A stretch of DNA of 64,000 bases from Peristeroidobacter agariperforans (GTDB lineage: Bacteria > Pseudomonadota > Gammaproteobacteria > Steroidobacterales > Steroidobacteraceae): assembly GCF_004138335.1 (NCBI RefSeq), contig NZ_RYFW01000001.1:868001-932000 (forward strand), written 5' to 3'. The first letter of the stretch is position 1. Every line of letters starts with the position of its first letter. Below, one piece after another: positions 8,465 to 22,320 of this stretch. A model generated the notes under the pieces. That model saw only the letters and a program-made list of their open reading frames with translations, was not told the origin of the DNA and ran no database searches. Both the position numbers and the translations under genes were made by a program.

Positions 8465-9207
8465 GGCTACACCTTTCACCGATGTCTCTCTTTCGACTGG
8501 CCATCCCGAAATGCGTCGAATCTACACCTCAGCGACGTGCGTCGTGCCGGGCTCCCCATGGAGGGAATCGAAGGTTGCCTGCACCCGCCCAATATATGAA
8601 GGCCTGGCACGACTGTAGGGAAGCCAGGGACCGCCCCCTCAGACCAGGCACACTCCAGCCGTCCGAAGCACAAGATTCTCACGCTACATCTAGGAGCGCG
8701 CGAGGGTTCTTAGCTGCGACGAGAAGCAAGGTACGCACGGCGCCCTTGCTCCCACTCTGCAGCGTTCGGACAGACACCCCGAGCAATCGGGCGAATACGG
8801 CCGGTGACAGACCCGTCTGCTCTCGGATACTGGACACGGAGGGCACCTGGTTACACGGCCGTGCTCGCCCCGCTCCCTCCTGCCGGAGGTGCGCGCGAGT
8901 GCTGCGAGGTACTGCAGTACTCAGATGACAATGACGGCGTCATGCATGCAGAGGTAGCGCATGCAGCGGCAAGATGGATCAAGACTAGGCGGCTCTGGCT
9001 TGCGCCAGGTGAGAGAGCAAACGGAGGTCAATCGCGTACCTGTCGCCCCGAGAAGAAGCGGCGTGGCAGCCAATGGCGATCGAGGGGAGTTTCCGCGCTT
9101 CCGCGGAAATTCCAACTGATGCAGGCAAAGAACGTCACTCGGTGCAACGTTCCGTGAGTGCCGCCGGCCATGGGGCGGCGGCGACGCCTTTGCCGTGCTG
9201 TTCCTTG
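8465..9207. other. 743-bp stretch without an intact gene
   Basis: No convincing complete gene is present. Between 8679 and 8849 the minus strand carries a degraded Xre-type antitoxin gene, listed separately. The rest holds short overlapping frames with no start signals or family features. A 7-bp GC stem (9160-9166 with 9176-9182, 9-base loop) lies just downstream of the rhlE stop and could act in its termination, though no T-run follows. Confidence 0.5.
8679..8849 (-). pseudogene. frameshifted remnant of an Xre-family (HigA/NadS-like) antitoxin gene
   Basis: Reading the minus strand, one frame gives SSIREQTGLSPAVFARLLG then VSVRTLQ, a textbook helix-turn-helix of HigA/NadS-type antitoxins. 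Directly after it the expected WEQGRR motif appears only in another reading frame. The original frame then resumes with RTLLLVAAKNPRALLD, the usual family C-terminus, and a stop at 8679-8681. Just upstream, GEHGRVTR, another family-typical stretch, is again in a different frame. At least two or three small indels therefore break the gene. No partner toxin (RelE/HigB) is recognisable next to it. Confidence 0.65.
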
Positions 9208-10716
9208 CTAGACCGTTCTGTTCCGATCCCCACCGCGATGGCCGCGAGATGAATTGCGCTGTTGATTCGACCGGCCCTGGCCGCCGCCGTGTCCTTGTCC
9301 CTGCCCGTGTCCATGCGACCGTTGCGGCCGCTGGCCGTGCGCGTGACGCGGTTGATTTGGATTCTGATGCGACTGCTGAGCCTGCGGCTGCCCACCGCCG
9401 CCGGCGCGCTTCCGACGACGGCGGCCTTGGCCGTCGCCAGTCGGGCGAGCAGCATCGCCATGCTGCTGATGCGAGGACCGCCCTTGCTGACCTTGTGGTC
9501 GACCTTGCCGGGCTTGCGAGCGAGCCAACTCGGACTGCGACTGACGTGGTGAGGAACGTTCGTGAGACTCCTCACCGCGAACCGGCGGCGGCGCCGGCTT
9601 GAAGTGCGGCACGTCGGCCTTCGGCACCTGCTTGCGCAGCAGCCGCTCGATATCTTTCAGCAGTCCCGACTCATCCGACGAAACCAGCGACACTGCCAAT
9701 CCCGTCGCGCCTGCGCGCCCCGTGCGACCGATTCGGTGCACGTAGTCTTCGGGCACATTGGGCAACTCGTAATTCACGACGTGCGGCAGCTCTTTGATAT
9801 CGAGTCCGCGAGACGCCACTTCCGTCGCGACCAGCGCGCGAATGCGGAAGTTCTTGAAGTCCGAGAGTGCAGCCGTACGCGCGTTCTGGCTCTTGTTGCC
9901 GTGAATCGCTGCCGTCTCGATGCCGTCCTGCTCCAACTGCTTGGCCAGCCGGTTCGCGCCATGCTTGGTGCGCGTGAACACCAGCACCTGCTGCCAATCG
10001 CCGTCCAGGATCAGGTGCGACAACAACGCACGCTTCTGCTCCTTTCCAACGAAATACGCACGCTGCTCGACCGTATCGACCGCGGCGTTGCGTTTCGCAA
10101 CTTCGATCTCCACCGGGTTGTGCAACAGACCCTGGGCGAGTTTCCGGATGTCATCCGAATACGTCGCCGAGAACAACAGATTCTGCCGTTGTTTCGGCAG
10201 CAGCTTGATCACGCGGCGGATGTCGGCGATGAAGCCCATGTCCAACATGCGATCCGCTTCATCGAGCACGAAGATCTCGACGCGCGACAAGTCGACGGTC
10301 CGTTGTTGAGCGTGATCCAACAAGCGACCGGGTGTCGCGACCAGGATGTCGGCGCCACGGCGCAGGTTCTCGATCTGCGGATTGATGCTCACACCGCCGA
10401 AGATCACGAGACTGCGATGGCGCAGATATTTGCCGTAACTCTGGATGCTTTCATTGACCTGCGACGCCAACTCGCGCGTCGGCACGAGAATCAAAACACG
10501 AGGCGCTTTCGACGGAGCGCCGCCTTGCAGACGCTGCAGTAACGGCAGCGTGAAGCCGGCCGTCTTGCCGGTGCCGGTCTGGGCGCCGGCCAGCACGTCA
10601 CGGCCAGCGAGGATTTCAGGAATCACTCGCGCTTGTACGGGAGTGGGTGCGGTGTAGCCACGATCGGCGAGCGCACGAGTCAGTTCGGGGATGAGCCCGA
10701 GGGCAGCAAAAGGCAT
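9208..10716 (-). CDS. rhlE: DEAD-box ATP-dependent RNA helicase RhlE
   Basis: About 502 residues. Helicase motifs in order: Q motif region ([16 protein letters not shown]), motif I AQTGTGKT, Ia PTRELA, DEAD ([13 protein letters not shown]), SAT, motif IV/V ([12 protein letters not shown]) and motif [12 protein letters not shown]. Core length and wording fit RhlE. After about residue 390 the protein carries a roughly 110-residue tail rich in Gln, Gly, His, Arg and Ser, likely a disordered RNA-binding extension. It unwinds RNA during ribosome assembly or decay and often matters in the cold. A GAGG lies about 10 bases before the ATG. Confidence 0.92.
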   Translation of the reverse strand: MPFAALGLIPELTRALADRGYTAPTPVQARVIPEILAGRDVLAGAQTGTGKTAGFTLPLLQRLQGGAPSKAPRVLILVPTRELASQVNESIQSYGKYLRHRSLVIFGGVSINPQIENLRRGADILVATPGRLLDHAQQRTVDLSRVEIFVLDEADRMLDMGFIADIRRVIKLLPKQRQNLLFSATYSDDIRKLAQGLLHNPVEIEVAKRNAAVDTVEQRAYFVGKEQKRALLSHLILDGDWQQVLVFTRTKHGANRLAKQLEQDGIETAAIHGNKSQNARTAALSDFKNFRIRALVATEVASRGLDIKELPHVVNYELPNVPEDYVHRIGRTGRAGATGLAVSLVSSDESGLLKDIERLLRKQVPKADVPHFKPAPPPVRGEESHERSSPRQSQSELARSQARQGRPQGQQGRSSHQQHGDAARPTGDGQGRRRRKRAGGGGQPQAQQSHQNPNQPRHAHGQRPQRSHGHGQGQGHGGGQGRSNQQRNSSRGHRGGDRNRTV

Positions 10717-11062
10717 GGAAACGTATCCTCAACCAGCCTGCAGAAACTTACGTTTCGGATCCAGTGAGGCGGGAGACAAATCGAGGCGGGCCCATGTTCA
10801 AAGAGCGGGGCCGACGAACCCGAGGGGTGAAGCCGACCGGATGGCGGCTGAGATGGACGCGCACTCTACCTTGATTGACGCACTTTGACGAGCGCAATTC
10901 CGCTTTGGCGACGACCTGCCCGCACCATGGGGCCGACTTCCGGGAACTCAAGAGGCGGGAATGGCCCGTTTGCGTGAGTGTGGCCCTGAAGGCAAAGCGC
11001 TGGAGGGAGCGACGTTGTAATTTTGCGGGATCGATGTGCGCAATCTTGGGGAGGAAATGGAC
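10717..11062. other. 346-bp divergent intergenic region
   Basis: It separates the divergent rhlE and acylase genes and should hold both promoters and 5' leaders. GGGGAGG at 11047-11053 serves as ribosome-binding site for the acylase. I see no clear -35/-10 pair, no small gene with family features and no strong hairpin. Confidence 0.5.
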
Positions 11063-13393
11063 ATGACTTCTCGAATCCATCGAACAGCTCGAAGCGCGGC
11101 GCTCATGTTGGCCTGTGCAACTGTTACCGTCGGTTGTAGCAAGCCCCCGTCGAACGACGCGGCGAGCAAGGAACGCTACAACGCCATGGTGCGCTGGACA
11201 GCTCACGGTGTACCTCATATCAAAGCCGACGATTGGGGCAGCCTCGGCTACGGCTTCGCATATGCAGTCGCTACTGATGCCGTGTGCACGCTGGCCCGTG
11301 AGTTTGTGAATGCGCGAGGCGAACAATCCAAGTTCTTCGGCCCGGAGGAAGGCCGCCTGGAAGCCGACATCTTCCATAAATCGGTGATCACCGAGCAGGC
11401 GCTCGCTCACGCAGCCGCGCGCGTTCCGGAGCAAATGGCCGATCTTCAGGCAGGCTACGTCGCGGGATACAACCGTTATCTGGCGGACCACACTGGAGAG
11501 CAACTCCCCGCGAGTTGTCGTAACCAGCCCTGGGTCAGGCCGATCGAAGCCGCGGACATGGCACGCATGGGCATCGGCGTCGGCATTCGCTATGGCCTCG
11601 GCCGCTCGCCGGCAGCAATCGCCAACGCCTCGCCTCCCGAGAAAGATAAAAAGGTCACGTTCGGCGCGCCGCCTGCCGCCGAAGACGCGACGATGTATGG
11701 CTCGAACGCCATCGCCTTCGGCAAGCAGGCGACCGTGAACGGCAAAGGCTTGATGTTGGGCAACCCGCACTATCCCTGGTCCGGCGGAAGCCGCTTTCAC
11801 ATGGCGCATCTCACCGTACCGGGCGAATTGGACGTCATGGGCGTCGGGCTGATCACCACGCCCTTCGTCAGCATCGGCTTCAACCACGATGTCGCGTGGT
11901 CACACACTGTGTCCACGGGGTTGAGATATACGCTGTACGAATTGACGCTCGATCCCAAGGATCCGCTGGCTTATCGATATGGCGACGAGACGCGCAAGCT
12001 CACATCGCGAGCGGTGGGCATCGACGTGAAGCAGCCGGACGGCTCGGTGAAAGGCGAAGAGCACACGACTTACTACAGCCACTTCGGCCCGATGCTCGAG
12101 GACAACGATCTGCCATGGACCCGCGAGCGAGCGTACGCAATTCGCGATTCCAATCTCGATAACAACCGGTCCACGGAGCAATACCTGAAGTTTGCACGCG
12201 CCAGGTCGGTTGCAGACATGCTGGCGGCGATGCAAACGTCACAGGGTGTCGCCTGGGTGAACACCATCGCGGCCGATCGACAAGGCACAGCTCTTTACGC
12301 AGATCTCTCCGTCGTGCCGAATGTGGATGAAGCGATGCTCGAGGCCTGCGCGAGCACGACGGTGAAAAAGTGGGGACCGTGGCCGGCGGTAGTGATGCGC
12401 GGCGCGCCGGATTGCGAGTGGCGCATCGATCAGCGCGCTCAACAACCGGGGATTCTGCCGGCCGAACAGTCGCCGCACTTGGTGCGCGACGACTATGTGA
12501 CGAACTCGAACGACAGCTATTGGCTGTCCAATCCATCGCAACCGCTGGAAGGCTATTCGCCCATCATCGGGCCGGAGCGGACGGAGCGCTCACTGCGCAC
12601 GCGTGCGGGCCTCGTGTTCGTGAACGAGGTATTGAAGGCCAAGCAAGCGAACCGATTCGATGCGCAGCGCCTGCAGGACTTGTTGTTCAGCCATCGTAAT
12701 TTCGGCGCCGAGTTGTTGCTCGATGACGTGCTGGCGATCTGCAGGCGCGAGCCGAAGAGGGTGAAGGTGGACAAGAGCCGCGTCGATGTGACTAAAACTT
12801 GCGAAGTGCTGGCGGCGTGGGATCGAAGGCAAGACGTTACGAGTCGAGGCGCGCAGGTGTGGACGGAAGCATGGCCGCTGATGAGCACGACGCCGAATCT
12901 GTGGGCCGTGCCGTTCGACGCGAAGGATCCAGTGAATACGCCGAGGCAGATCGATGCGAGCGACGCGAAAGTGCGGGAAGCTGTGATGCTTGCGTTAGCG
13001 ACGGCGACGCAGAAATTGAACGAGGCGCAGATCGCGCTGGACGCGCCGTGGGGCGAGGTCCAATACACGGAGCGCAATGGCGAAAAAATCGGCATCCCGG
13101 GCGGGGCACACGCGACGGGGATGTTTAGTATGGTGCTGGCAAAGCTGCAGCCGGGCAAAGGCTATACGCCCATCGTCACGGGCAATAGCTGGATGCAAGT
13201 AGTGACGTGGAACGATCGGGGCGAAGTGGATGCGAGGGGTCTGCTGTCGTATTCGCAGTCAGAGGAACAGGATTCGGCGTTTGCGTCCGATCAGACGAAG
13301 TTGTATTCGATGGGGCAGTGGTTGAAGTTGCCGTTCACGGAGGCCGAGATTGCTGCGGATACAGTGCGAAGCCTGGAGTTGAAAGGCAGCTGA
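11063..13393 (+). CDS. penicillin acylase-family lipoprotein (Ntn hydrolase)
   Basis: About 776 residues from the ATG at 11063, which sits 9 bases after GGGGAGG. A lipoprotein signal ends in VTVGC (Cys about 25). The proenzyme layout is small alpha chain, linker, then the autocleavage site YGSNAIAFG, with Ser about 214 as the new N-terminal nucleophile of the beta chain. KGLMLGNPHYPW and NHDVAWSHTVS are typical of the PvdQ/aculeacin acylase/AhlM branch. Known relatives cleave acyl-homoserine lactones, lipopeptides or beta-lactams; the substrate here is unknown. Expected location is the periplasm or outer membrane face. Convergent with the next kinase gene. Confidence 0.87.
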   Translation: MTSRIHRTARSAALMLACATVTVGCSKPPSNDAASKERYNAMVRWTAHGVPHIKADDWGSLGYGFAYAVATDAVCTLAREFVNARGEQSKFFGPEEGRLEADIFHKSVITEQALAHAAARVPEQMADLQAGYVAGYNRYLADHTGEQLPASCRNQPWVRPIEAADMARMGIGVGIRYGLGRSPAAIANASPPEKDKKVTFGAPPAAEDATMYGSNAIAFGKQATVNGKGLMLGNPHYPWSGGSRFHMAHLTVPGELDVMGVGLITTPFVSIGFNHDVAWSHTVSTGLRYTLYELTLDPKDPLAYRYGDETRKLTSRAVGIDVKQPDGSVKGEEHTTYYSHFGPMLEDNDLPWTRERAYAIRDSNLDNNRSTEQYLKFARARSVADMLAAMQTSQGVAWVNTIAADRQGTALYADLSVVPNVDEAMLEACASTTVKKWGPWPAVVMRGAPDCEWRIDQRAQQPGILPAEQSPHLVRDDYVTNSNDSYWLSNPSQPLEGYSPIIGPERTERSLRTRAGLVFVNEVLKAKQANRFDAQRLQDLLFSHRNFGAELLLDDVLAICRREPKRVKVDKSRVDVTKTCEVLAAWDRRQDVTSRGAQVWTEAWPLMSTTPNLWAVPFDAKDPVNTPRQIDASDAKVREAVMLALATATQKLNEAQIALDAPWGEVQYTERNGEKIGIPGGAHATGMFSMVLAKLQPGKGYTPIVTGNSWMQVVTWNDRGEVDARGLLSYSQSEEQDSAFASDQTKLYSMGQWLKLPFTEAEIAADTVRSLELKGS

Positions 13394-13394
13394 C

Positions 13395-15469
13395 TCACGC
13401 TCTCGCGCGAACAGGCAACAGCCCGCGCAACTTGCTGCGCAGGTCAGCCTCCCGATACGGTTTAGCCAACATATCCGCGCCCTTCTCGGGCGCGGCGTAC
13501 GAAGCGGAGTAGCCGGTCGCATACAACACTGGCAACTGCGGCCGACGCTCCCGCGCCAGGCGACCAAGCTCAAAACCGTTCATGCCGCCCGGCATGACGA
13601 TGTCGGTGAACAACAGATCGATCTCCGACTCCCGATCGACGATATCCAAGGCGCGGGCGCCGTTATCCGCTTCGATGACGTTGAACTGCAGCTCCTTCAG
13701 CATTGCCGCCGTGACGGCGCGAACGCCAGCATCATCTTCGACCAGCAGAATGGTTCGGTCGTGTCCGGAGAGCGACAGGTCTTCGCCAACCCCGGCCGTT
13801 ATGCTCGATACGGCATCTGTGCGCGGCAAGTAGATTCTCACGCAGGTGCCGCGGCCCGGCGTGCTGATGATCTTTACGTGGCCGCCGGATTGTTTGACGA
13901 AGCCATACACCATGCTCAATCCCAGGCCGGTGCCATGGCCCATGCCCTTGGTGGTGAAGAACGGTTCGAGCGCGCGCTCCAGCACATCGGGCGTCATGCC
14001 GGCGCCCGTATCGGTGACGGACAGCAACACGAACTCGCCTTCCGGCAGATCCTGATCGCGCTCGTTTCGACTGACGTTGCGGGCTTCAATCGTCAGTGTG
14101 CCGCCTTCAGGCATGGCGTCGCGCGCGTTGACGGCGAGGTTGATGAGAGATGACTCGACCTGCGCCGGATCGGCCAGCACATTCCACAAGTCGTCATGCA
14201 CGAGCACCTCGATCTCGACACGCTCGCCCAGCGTGCGACCCAACAGCTTCGCGATATTCCGACTGACCTCGCCGAGATTCACGGCGCTCGGCTGCAATGG
14301 CTGGCGGCGAGCGAACGCCAACATACGACGCGTCAGTTCGGCGCAGCTCAAAGCGCCAGTAAGCGCCATCTGCGCGCGGTCGAAGTTGCGGCCCGTGCCT
14401 TTGAGCGCGCGAGCCAGCGAGTCGAGATTGCCGATTACGACGGTCAGCATGTTGTTGAAGTCGTGCGCGATGCCGCCGGTCAGCTGACCCACGGCTTCCA
14501 TCTTCTGCGACTGGATGAGCTGCTGCTCGACGCGACGGCGATCGGTGATGTCCAGGCAGCTGCCGAAGATTTCGAACGGCCGGCCGTCCTGGCGGTTCAG
14601 CACGGCCCGATCCAGGAACCAGCGGTGCGAGCCGTCGGCGCAGATCCACCGGTATTCGGTCGACATGCCGCCGACGGTGGGAATCATCGCGACTTCGTTG
14701 AGCACGCGCTCCCGGTCGTCGGGATGGATGTTATCGACCCAGAGCTGCGGATCTTCGACGAATAAATGCGGCGCGAAGCCGATCAAATCGGCGATCACAT
14801 CGCTGATGAAGCGCGGTCCGGAGAACCCCGAGTCGATCGAGGCGCTGTACAGCGCGATGGGAAGCGAGCGCACGATGGCTGCTTGCCGCTCCTCGAACTG
14901 GCGCAACTGCCGCTCGGCTTCGAGCTTCTCCTGACGGATACGGAAGTTCTCTTCCTGCAGGAAGCGTTCGAGCGCGGCTTTGCGCTCCACCTCCGCGCTC
15001 TTGCGGTACAAATCGACCAGCACCGCGACCTTGGAGCGCAGGATCACCGGATCGACCGGCTTGAACACATAGTCGACGGCGCCCATCGAATAGGCGCGCG
15101 CGATGTGCTCGTCGTCGCGATCGATGGCGCTGACGAAGATGATGGGAATGTGCCGCGAGCGTTCGCGACGGCGGATCAGCTCAGCCGTGGTGTAGCCATC
15201 GAGCCCCGGCATGTTCGCATCGAGCAGGATGACCGCGCACTCCTCGCGGAGCAGGAACCGAAGTGCGTCCTCACCCGACGCCGCTTCGACGACCGTTTCC
15301 TCGAGCTCGGCCAGCACCTGCGCGAGCGCGAAGCGATTGTTCGGCTCGTCATCGACGATGAGGATGGTCGCGCGCATCGGCAGCGCCGGCAAAGTGCCAG
15401 TAGCGTCCAACGCCGGCGCTTCCTCGTGAGCGCCAGCAACGTGCGGGCCCAGGGCCTGCATGCCTCTGT

Positions 15470-15488
<19 letters not shown>
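13395..15488 (-). CDS. hybrid histidine kinase: REC-PAS-HisKA-HATPase-REC
   Basis: About 697 residues, no membrane segment. An N-terminal receiver (ILIVDDEPNNR, phosphoacceptor about Asp90 in ILLDANMPGLDG) is followed by a coiled coil (about 165-205) and a PAS/PAC domain (about 205-320, EYRWICADGSHRW). Next come a HisKA with GGIAHDFNNML (His about 342), an HATPase (NLAVNARDAMP, DTGAGM, GTGLGLSMVYG) and a C-terminal receiver (LLFTDIVMPGGMNG). The AHDFNN H-box is typical of HWE-distant PAS kinases with a cognate receiver. The GTG start overlaps the preceding large kinase by 19 bases, so both are co-expressed; an ATG at 15461 is an alternative. Confidence 0.88.
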
Positions 15489-19888
<4,400 letters not shown>

Positions 19889-19976
19889 TAGCTCACCCGT
19901 CGACGTTTCTTGGCGGGAGGGCGCTGGTTCTCGCGGGAATCGCTCGACTGCGCGCCTGCAGTCGCAGCCTCCCGGA

Positions 19977-20399
19977 TCAGATCTGTGACGGCAGCTGTGC
20001 CACTGCCGCTGTCAACGCTCGCTCCACATCCGCTTCTGTATAAGGCTTCGCGAGGAAGCCCAGAGGTTGGGCGTCCTTGATCCGCTCACCCAATGAAGCC
20101 AGGGGCGCTCCAGTCATGAGTAGGGCGGGAATTCCATGGCGCGCGCGCAAGGCGACGGCCGCATCGATGCCGTCCCCGCCGTCCCCGGCCAGGCCGACAT
20201 CCACGATGGCCAGGTCCGTTGGCGTGCCCGCGGCAAACGCCAGGGCAGTTCTCAACGACGGGGCGATACCGCTGACTTCATGCCCCAGATCCCGCAATAC
20301 GCCTTGCAGGAACAGGCTCACCAGCGATTCGTCCTCGACTATCAGTACACGCAATACGCGCGGAGCGGCCGTTGCGGAGGGATCGGAATTCATTTGCAT
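19977..20399 (-). CDS. single-domain response regulator (receiver only)
   Basis: About 140 residues, all one receiver domain: LRVLIVEDESLVSLFLQ, phosphoacceptor Asp in LAIVDVGLAGDGGDG, Thr in LLMTGAPLA and Lys in GFLAKPYTEAD. No output domain, so it likely acts in a phosphorelay or by protein contact, as DivK/CheY types do. It sits 88 bases upstream of the multi-HAMP kinase on the same strand and is the probable first gene of the three-gene signalling operon. Confidence 0.85.
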   Translation of the reverse strand: MQMNSDPSATAAPRVLRVLIVEDESLVSLFLQGVLRDLGHEVSGIAPSLRTALAFAAGTPTDLAIVDVGLAGDGGDGIDAAVALRARHGIPALLMTGAPLASLGERIKDAQPLGFLAKPYTEADVERALTAAVAQLPSQI

Positions 20400-20746
20400 G
20401 CGATGAGCACGTCCACCGCGCCGCTACTCCCGGAAATGTGTTGCGCCAAAAACGACCCGTGGGGGTGTCACGCCCTACTGCACCCGAACTCGCGGCACCT
20501 TGAGAATATGTCGTTGTTTCGAGTCAGGTCGCGACGCAGACCACCCAATGCGCCGCTCGTGTAGAAAGTTCCGCGCTGCCACGGTATGACGGCAAATATG
20601 TCCTTGAAAATCTTACACGAGGTGCGTTATGACGTACTTTCCTCAGGCTTTACCGCGGGTTATACGCTCGACCCCACGACTGCAGTACACTTCGCCGCTT
20701 GGCGCAAAACGGATCGCATGGCAGAGCCACGCAACAACCACAACCC
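20400..20746. other. 347-bp divergent region between two response regulator genes
   Basis: It should hold promoters for the minus-strand kinase operon and the plus-strand regulator. A possible sigma-70 promoter for the plus strand is TTGAAA at 20604-20609, an 18-base spacer and TATGAC at 20628-20633, which would leave a leader of roughly 105 bases. The matches are modest. No open frame here looks real. Confidence 0.35.
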
Positions 20747-21148
20747 ATGACAGATCAGCACTCGGGACCCGCTAGCATTCTCATCGTCGAAGACGAGATG
20801 CTGGTGCGCATGTTTGCCGTGGATGCCCTCGAAGATGTGGGTTTCCAGGTACTACAGGCGGGGGACGCCGGCGAGGCGACCGCCGCTCTGGCCGACCAAC
20901 CGAATGTCCTGGCGGTCATCGTCGATATGGGCTTGCCGGATCGACCCGGCGATCAGCTCGCGGCGGAAATGCGGGCCAAATTACAGAATCTGCCCATCCT
21001 CATCGCCAGCGGCCGCAGCGAGCGCGAGCTCAAGGACAAGTTCGCGGCGGACAAGCGTATCGGCGTACTGGTGAAACCGTACACGGCATCGATGCTCATC
21101 GGCGCGCTCGCATCGTTGGGCGTAGCAGCGCCGTCACCACAGGACTAG
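20747..21148 (+). CDS. single-domain response regulator (receiver only)
   Basis: About 133 residues from the ATG at 20747; an in-frame TTG at 20699 would add 16 residues without homology. Receiver motifs: ILIVEDEMLVRMFAVDAL, phosphoacceptor Asp in VIVDMGLPDRPGD, Ser in LIASGRSERE, and Lys in VLVKPYTASM. No output domain. It is divergent from the hybrid kinase operon and the operon's own receiver protein, and its similarity to that receiver suggests that it takes part in the same phosphorelay. No clear ribosome-binding site precedes the ATG. Confidence 0.82.
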   Translation: MTDQHSGPASILIVEDEMLVRMFAVDALEDVGFQVLQAGDAGEATAALADQPNVLAVIVDMGLPDRPGDQLAAEMRAKLQNLPILIASGRSERELKDKFAADKRIGVLVKPYTASMLIGALASLGVAAPSPQD

Positions 21149-21158
21149 CCATCGGCCG

Positions 21159-21341
21159 TCAGTGGCTCCGGCTCCATTCATCGGGCCGGTTCTGCTCCTT
21201 CACCCGTTGCGGGTTCGCCGCCTCGCCTTTGCGATAGCCGCGCTCGAACAGCCGCTTGCGGAACACGAAAATGGTCAACGCGATCGCAAGCACGATCAGC
21301 CCTATGACCCAAGCCAGATGCTGTTGGAAGAATTCCTGCAT
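21159..21341 (-). CDS. small single-pass membrane protein
   Basis: About 60 residues. A hydrophobic helix (about residues 10-27, WVIGLIVLAIALTIFVF) is followed by a basic tail RKRLFERGYRKGEAAN and a polar C-terminus. An AGAGG ribosome-binding site precedes the ATG, supporting it as real. No family recognised; positive residues after the helix suggest N-out, C-in topology. It converges on the response regulator gene (10-base gap). Confidence 0.55.
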   Translation of the reverse strand: MQEFFQQHLAWVIGLIVLAIALTIFVFRKRLFERGYRKGEAANPQRVKEQNRPDEWSRSH

Positions 21342-21416
21342 GGCGCTTACCTCTGCGAATGTGCTGAGGTAAACGGCTGAGCGACTGGCGATGTTTCCGC
21401 CGCCGGCAGGAGTCGC

Positions 21417-21557
21417 TCAACGTTTGCGCTTGGCGCGCATCCAAATGACAGCAATCACGAAGGCAACCAGCAGCAGGATGATGACGACGCGCAAGGAACT
21501 CTCGTTAAGTGAATAGCGATCTTGTTGGTAGCGACTTCGATCGAAGAAGCATTTCAA
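21417..21557 (-). CDS. possible small membrane protein lacking an ATG start
   Basis: An open frame ends at 21417 with a strongly hydrophobic helix (LRVVIILLLVAFVIAVIW) followed by MRAKRKR, the same plan as the neighbouring small membrane protein downstream. No ATG is in frame; TTG at 21557 is the only upstream alternative, without a clear ribosome-binding site. The helix plus basic tail argues for a gene, the missing start argues against. Treat as tentative. Confidence 0.3.
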   Translation of the reverse strand: MKCFFDRSRYQQDRYSLNESSLRVVIILLLVAFVIAVIWMRAKRKR

Positions 21558-21596
21558 CCAGTTGCACTTTGCTGAGCGCAGGGTACTCGATTACTC

Positions 21597-22226
21597 CTAG
21601 CTTCCGTACCCCACGCTGTAGGCCGATTCCCCGGCCCGCTGGAAGCGCTCGTTCAGCAGGGCTAGATCTTCCGGCGTATCCAGGTCGATGGCCGCGTTGG
21701 CCATGGGCACGCGGACCAGACGGTAATTGTTACGTTCGAGCACCATGCGCGCGCCTTGATCGCCGCGCAACTCGGCCAGCTCGGAAAAGCTCAAGCGTGG
21801 AAAGATCGCCGGAACGCCGACGCGCTGCTCATACACGCTCGCCGCAATCATACTTTCCTCGCCCTTCCATGCGCTCACCAGGCGCTTGAGATCGTCGGCG
21901 GTCACCGCCACTTGATCGCCCAGAAGCACCATCGCCGCCTGGCATCCGGGCGGCAGCGATGCGACTCCGAAGCGCAGTGACGACGCCATGCCCTCTTCCC
22001 AATGACGATTGACGATCACCGATGCCGGCGAATGCGCCAGCAAATGAGTCATCTCTTTCGCGTGCGCACCCACAACGACAGTGACGGCATGGCCCGCGAC
22101 GGCCACCGCATTGGAGACGACGATGTGCAGCGCCGGCCGGCCGGCCAGTTTCACCAGTTGCTTCGGCTGGCCCAGGCGCCGGGACGCACCGGCGGCCAGC
22201 ACCAGGACATGAGGAGGAGCGGACAT
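21597..22226 (-). CDS. MocA/MobA-like nucleotidyltransferase
   Basis: About 209 residues with a GT-A Rossmann fold. The N-terminal VLVLAAGASRRLGQPKQL (residues 7-24) is the nucleotide- and metal-binding loop of MobA/MocA proteins; HWEEGMASSLRFGV and VLLGDQVAVTADDL follow, with VGVPAIFPR later. MocA adds CMP to molybdopterin for xanthine dehydrogenase-type enzymes, and relatives handle sugar nucleotides. No molybdenum enzyme gene lies beside it in this window, so the substrate stays open. Divergent from def. Confidence 0.8.
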   Translation of the reverse strand: MSAPPHVLVLAAGASRRLGQPKQLVKLAGRPALHIVVSNAVAVAGHAVTVVVGAHAKEMTHLLAHSPASVIVNRHWEEGMASSLRFGVASLPPGCQAAMVLLGDQVAVTADDLKRLVSAWKGEESMIAASVYEQRVGVPAIFPRLSFSELAELRGDQGARMVLERNNYRLVRVPMANAAIDLDTPEDLALLNERFQRAGESAYSVGYGS

Positions 22227-22283
22227 GGGGTGACAGTGGGATGACAGGCGTTTTGGGTCAAGCTCCAGGGCGCGGGGCGATAC

Positions 22284-22289
22284 TATACT
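22284..22289 (+). promoter_or_regulatory. possible -10 element for def
   Basis: TATACT matches the sigma-70 -10 consensus in five of six positions and would place the transcript start about 25 bases before the def ATG. No good -35 hexamer stands 16-18 bases upstream, so this is a weak call. Confidence 0.3.
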
Positions 22290-22320
22290 GGTATCTCACT
22301 CCACTCCTGCGCGACGAGTT

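Noticed and set aside
8476-8682. 68-codon minus-strand frame directly after the antitoxin remnant
   Set aside because: Considered as a toxin partner, but it shows no RelE/HigB features and a biased, motif-free composition.
19889-19976. Possible small gene between the receiver gene and the multi-HAMP kinase (frame ending KKRRRVS)
   Set aside because: The frame is open for about 40 codons and ends at TAATG of the kinase, but has no ATG, GTG or TTG start with a ribosome-binding site.
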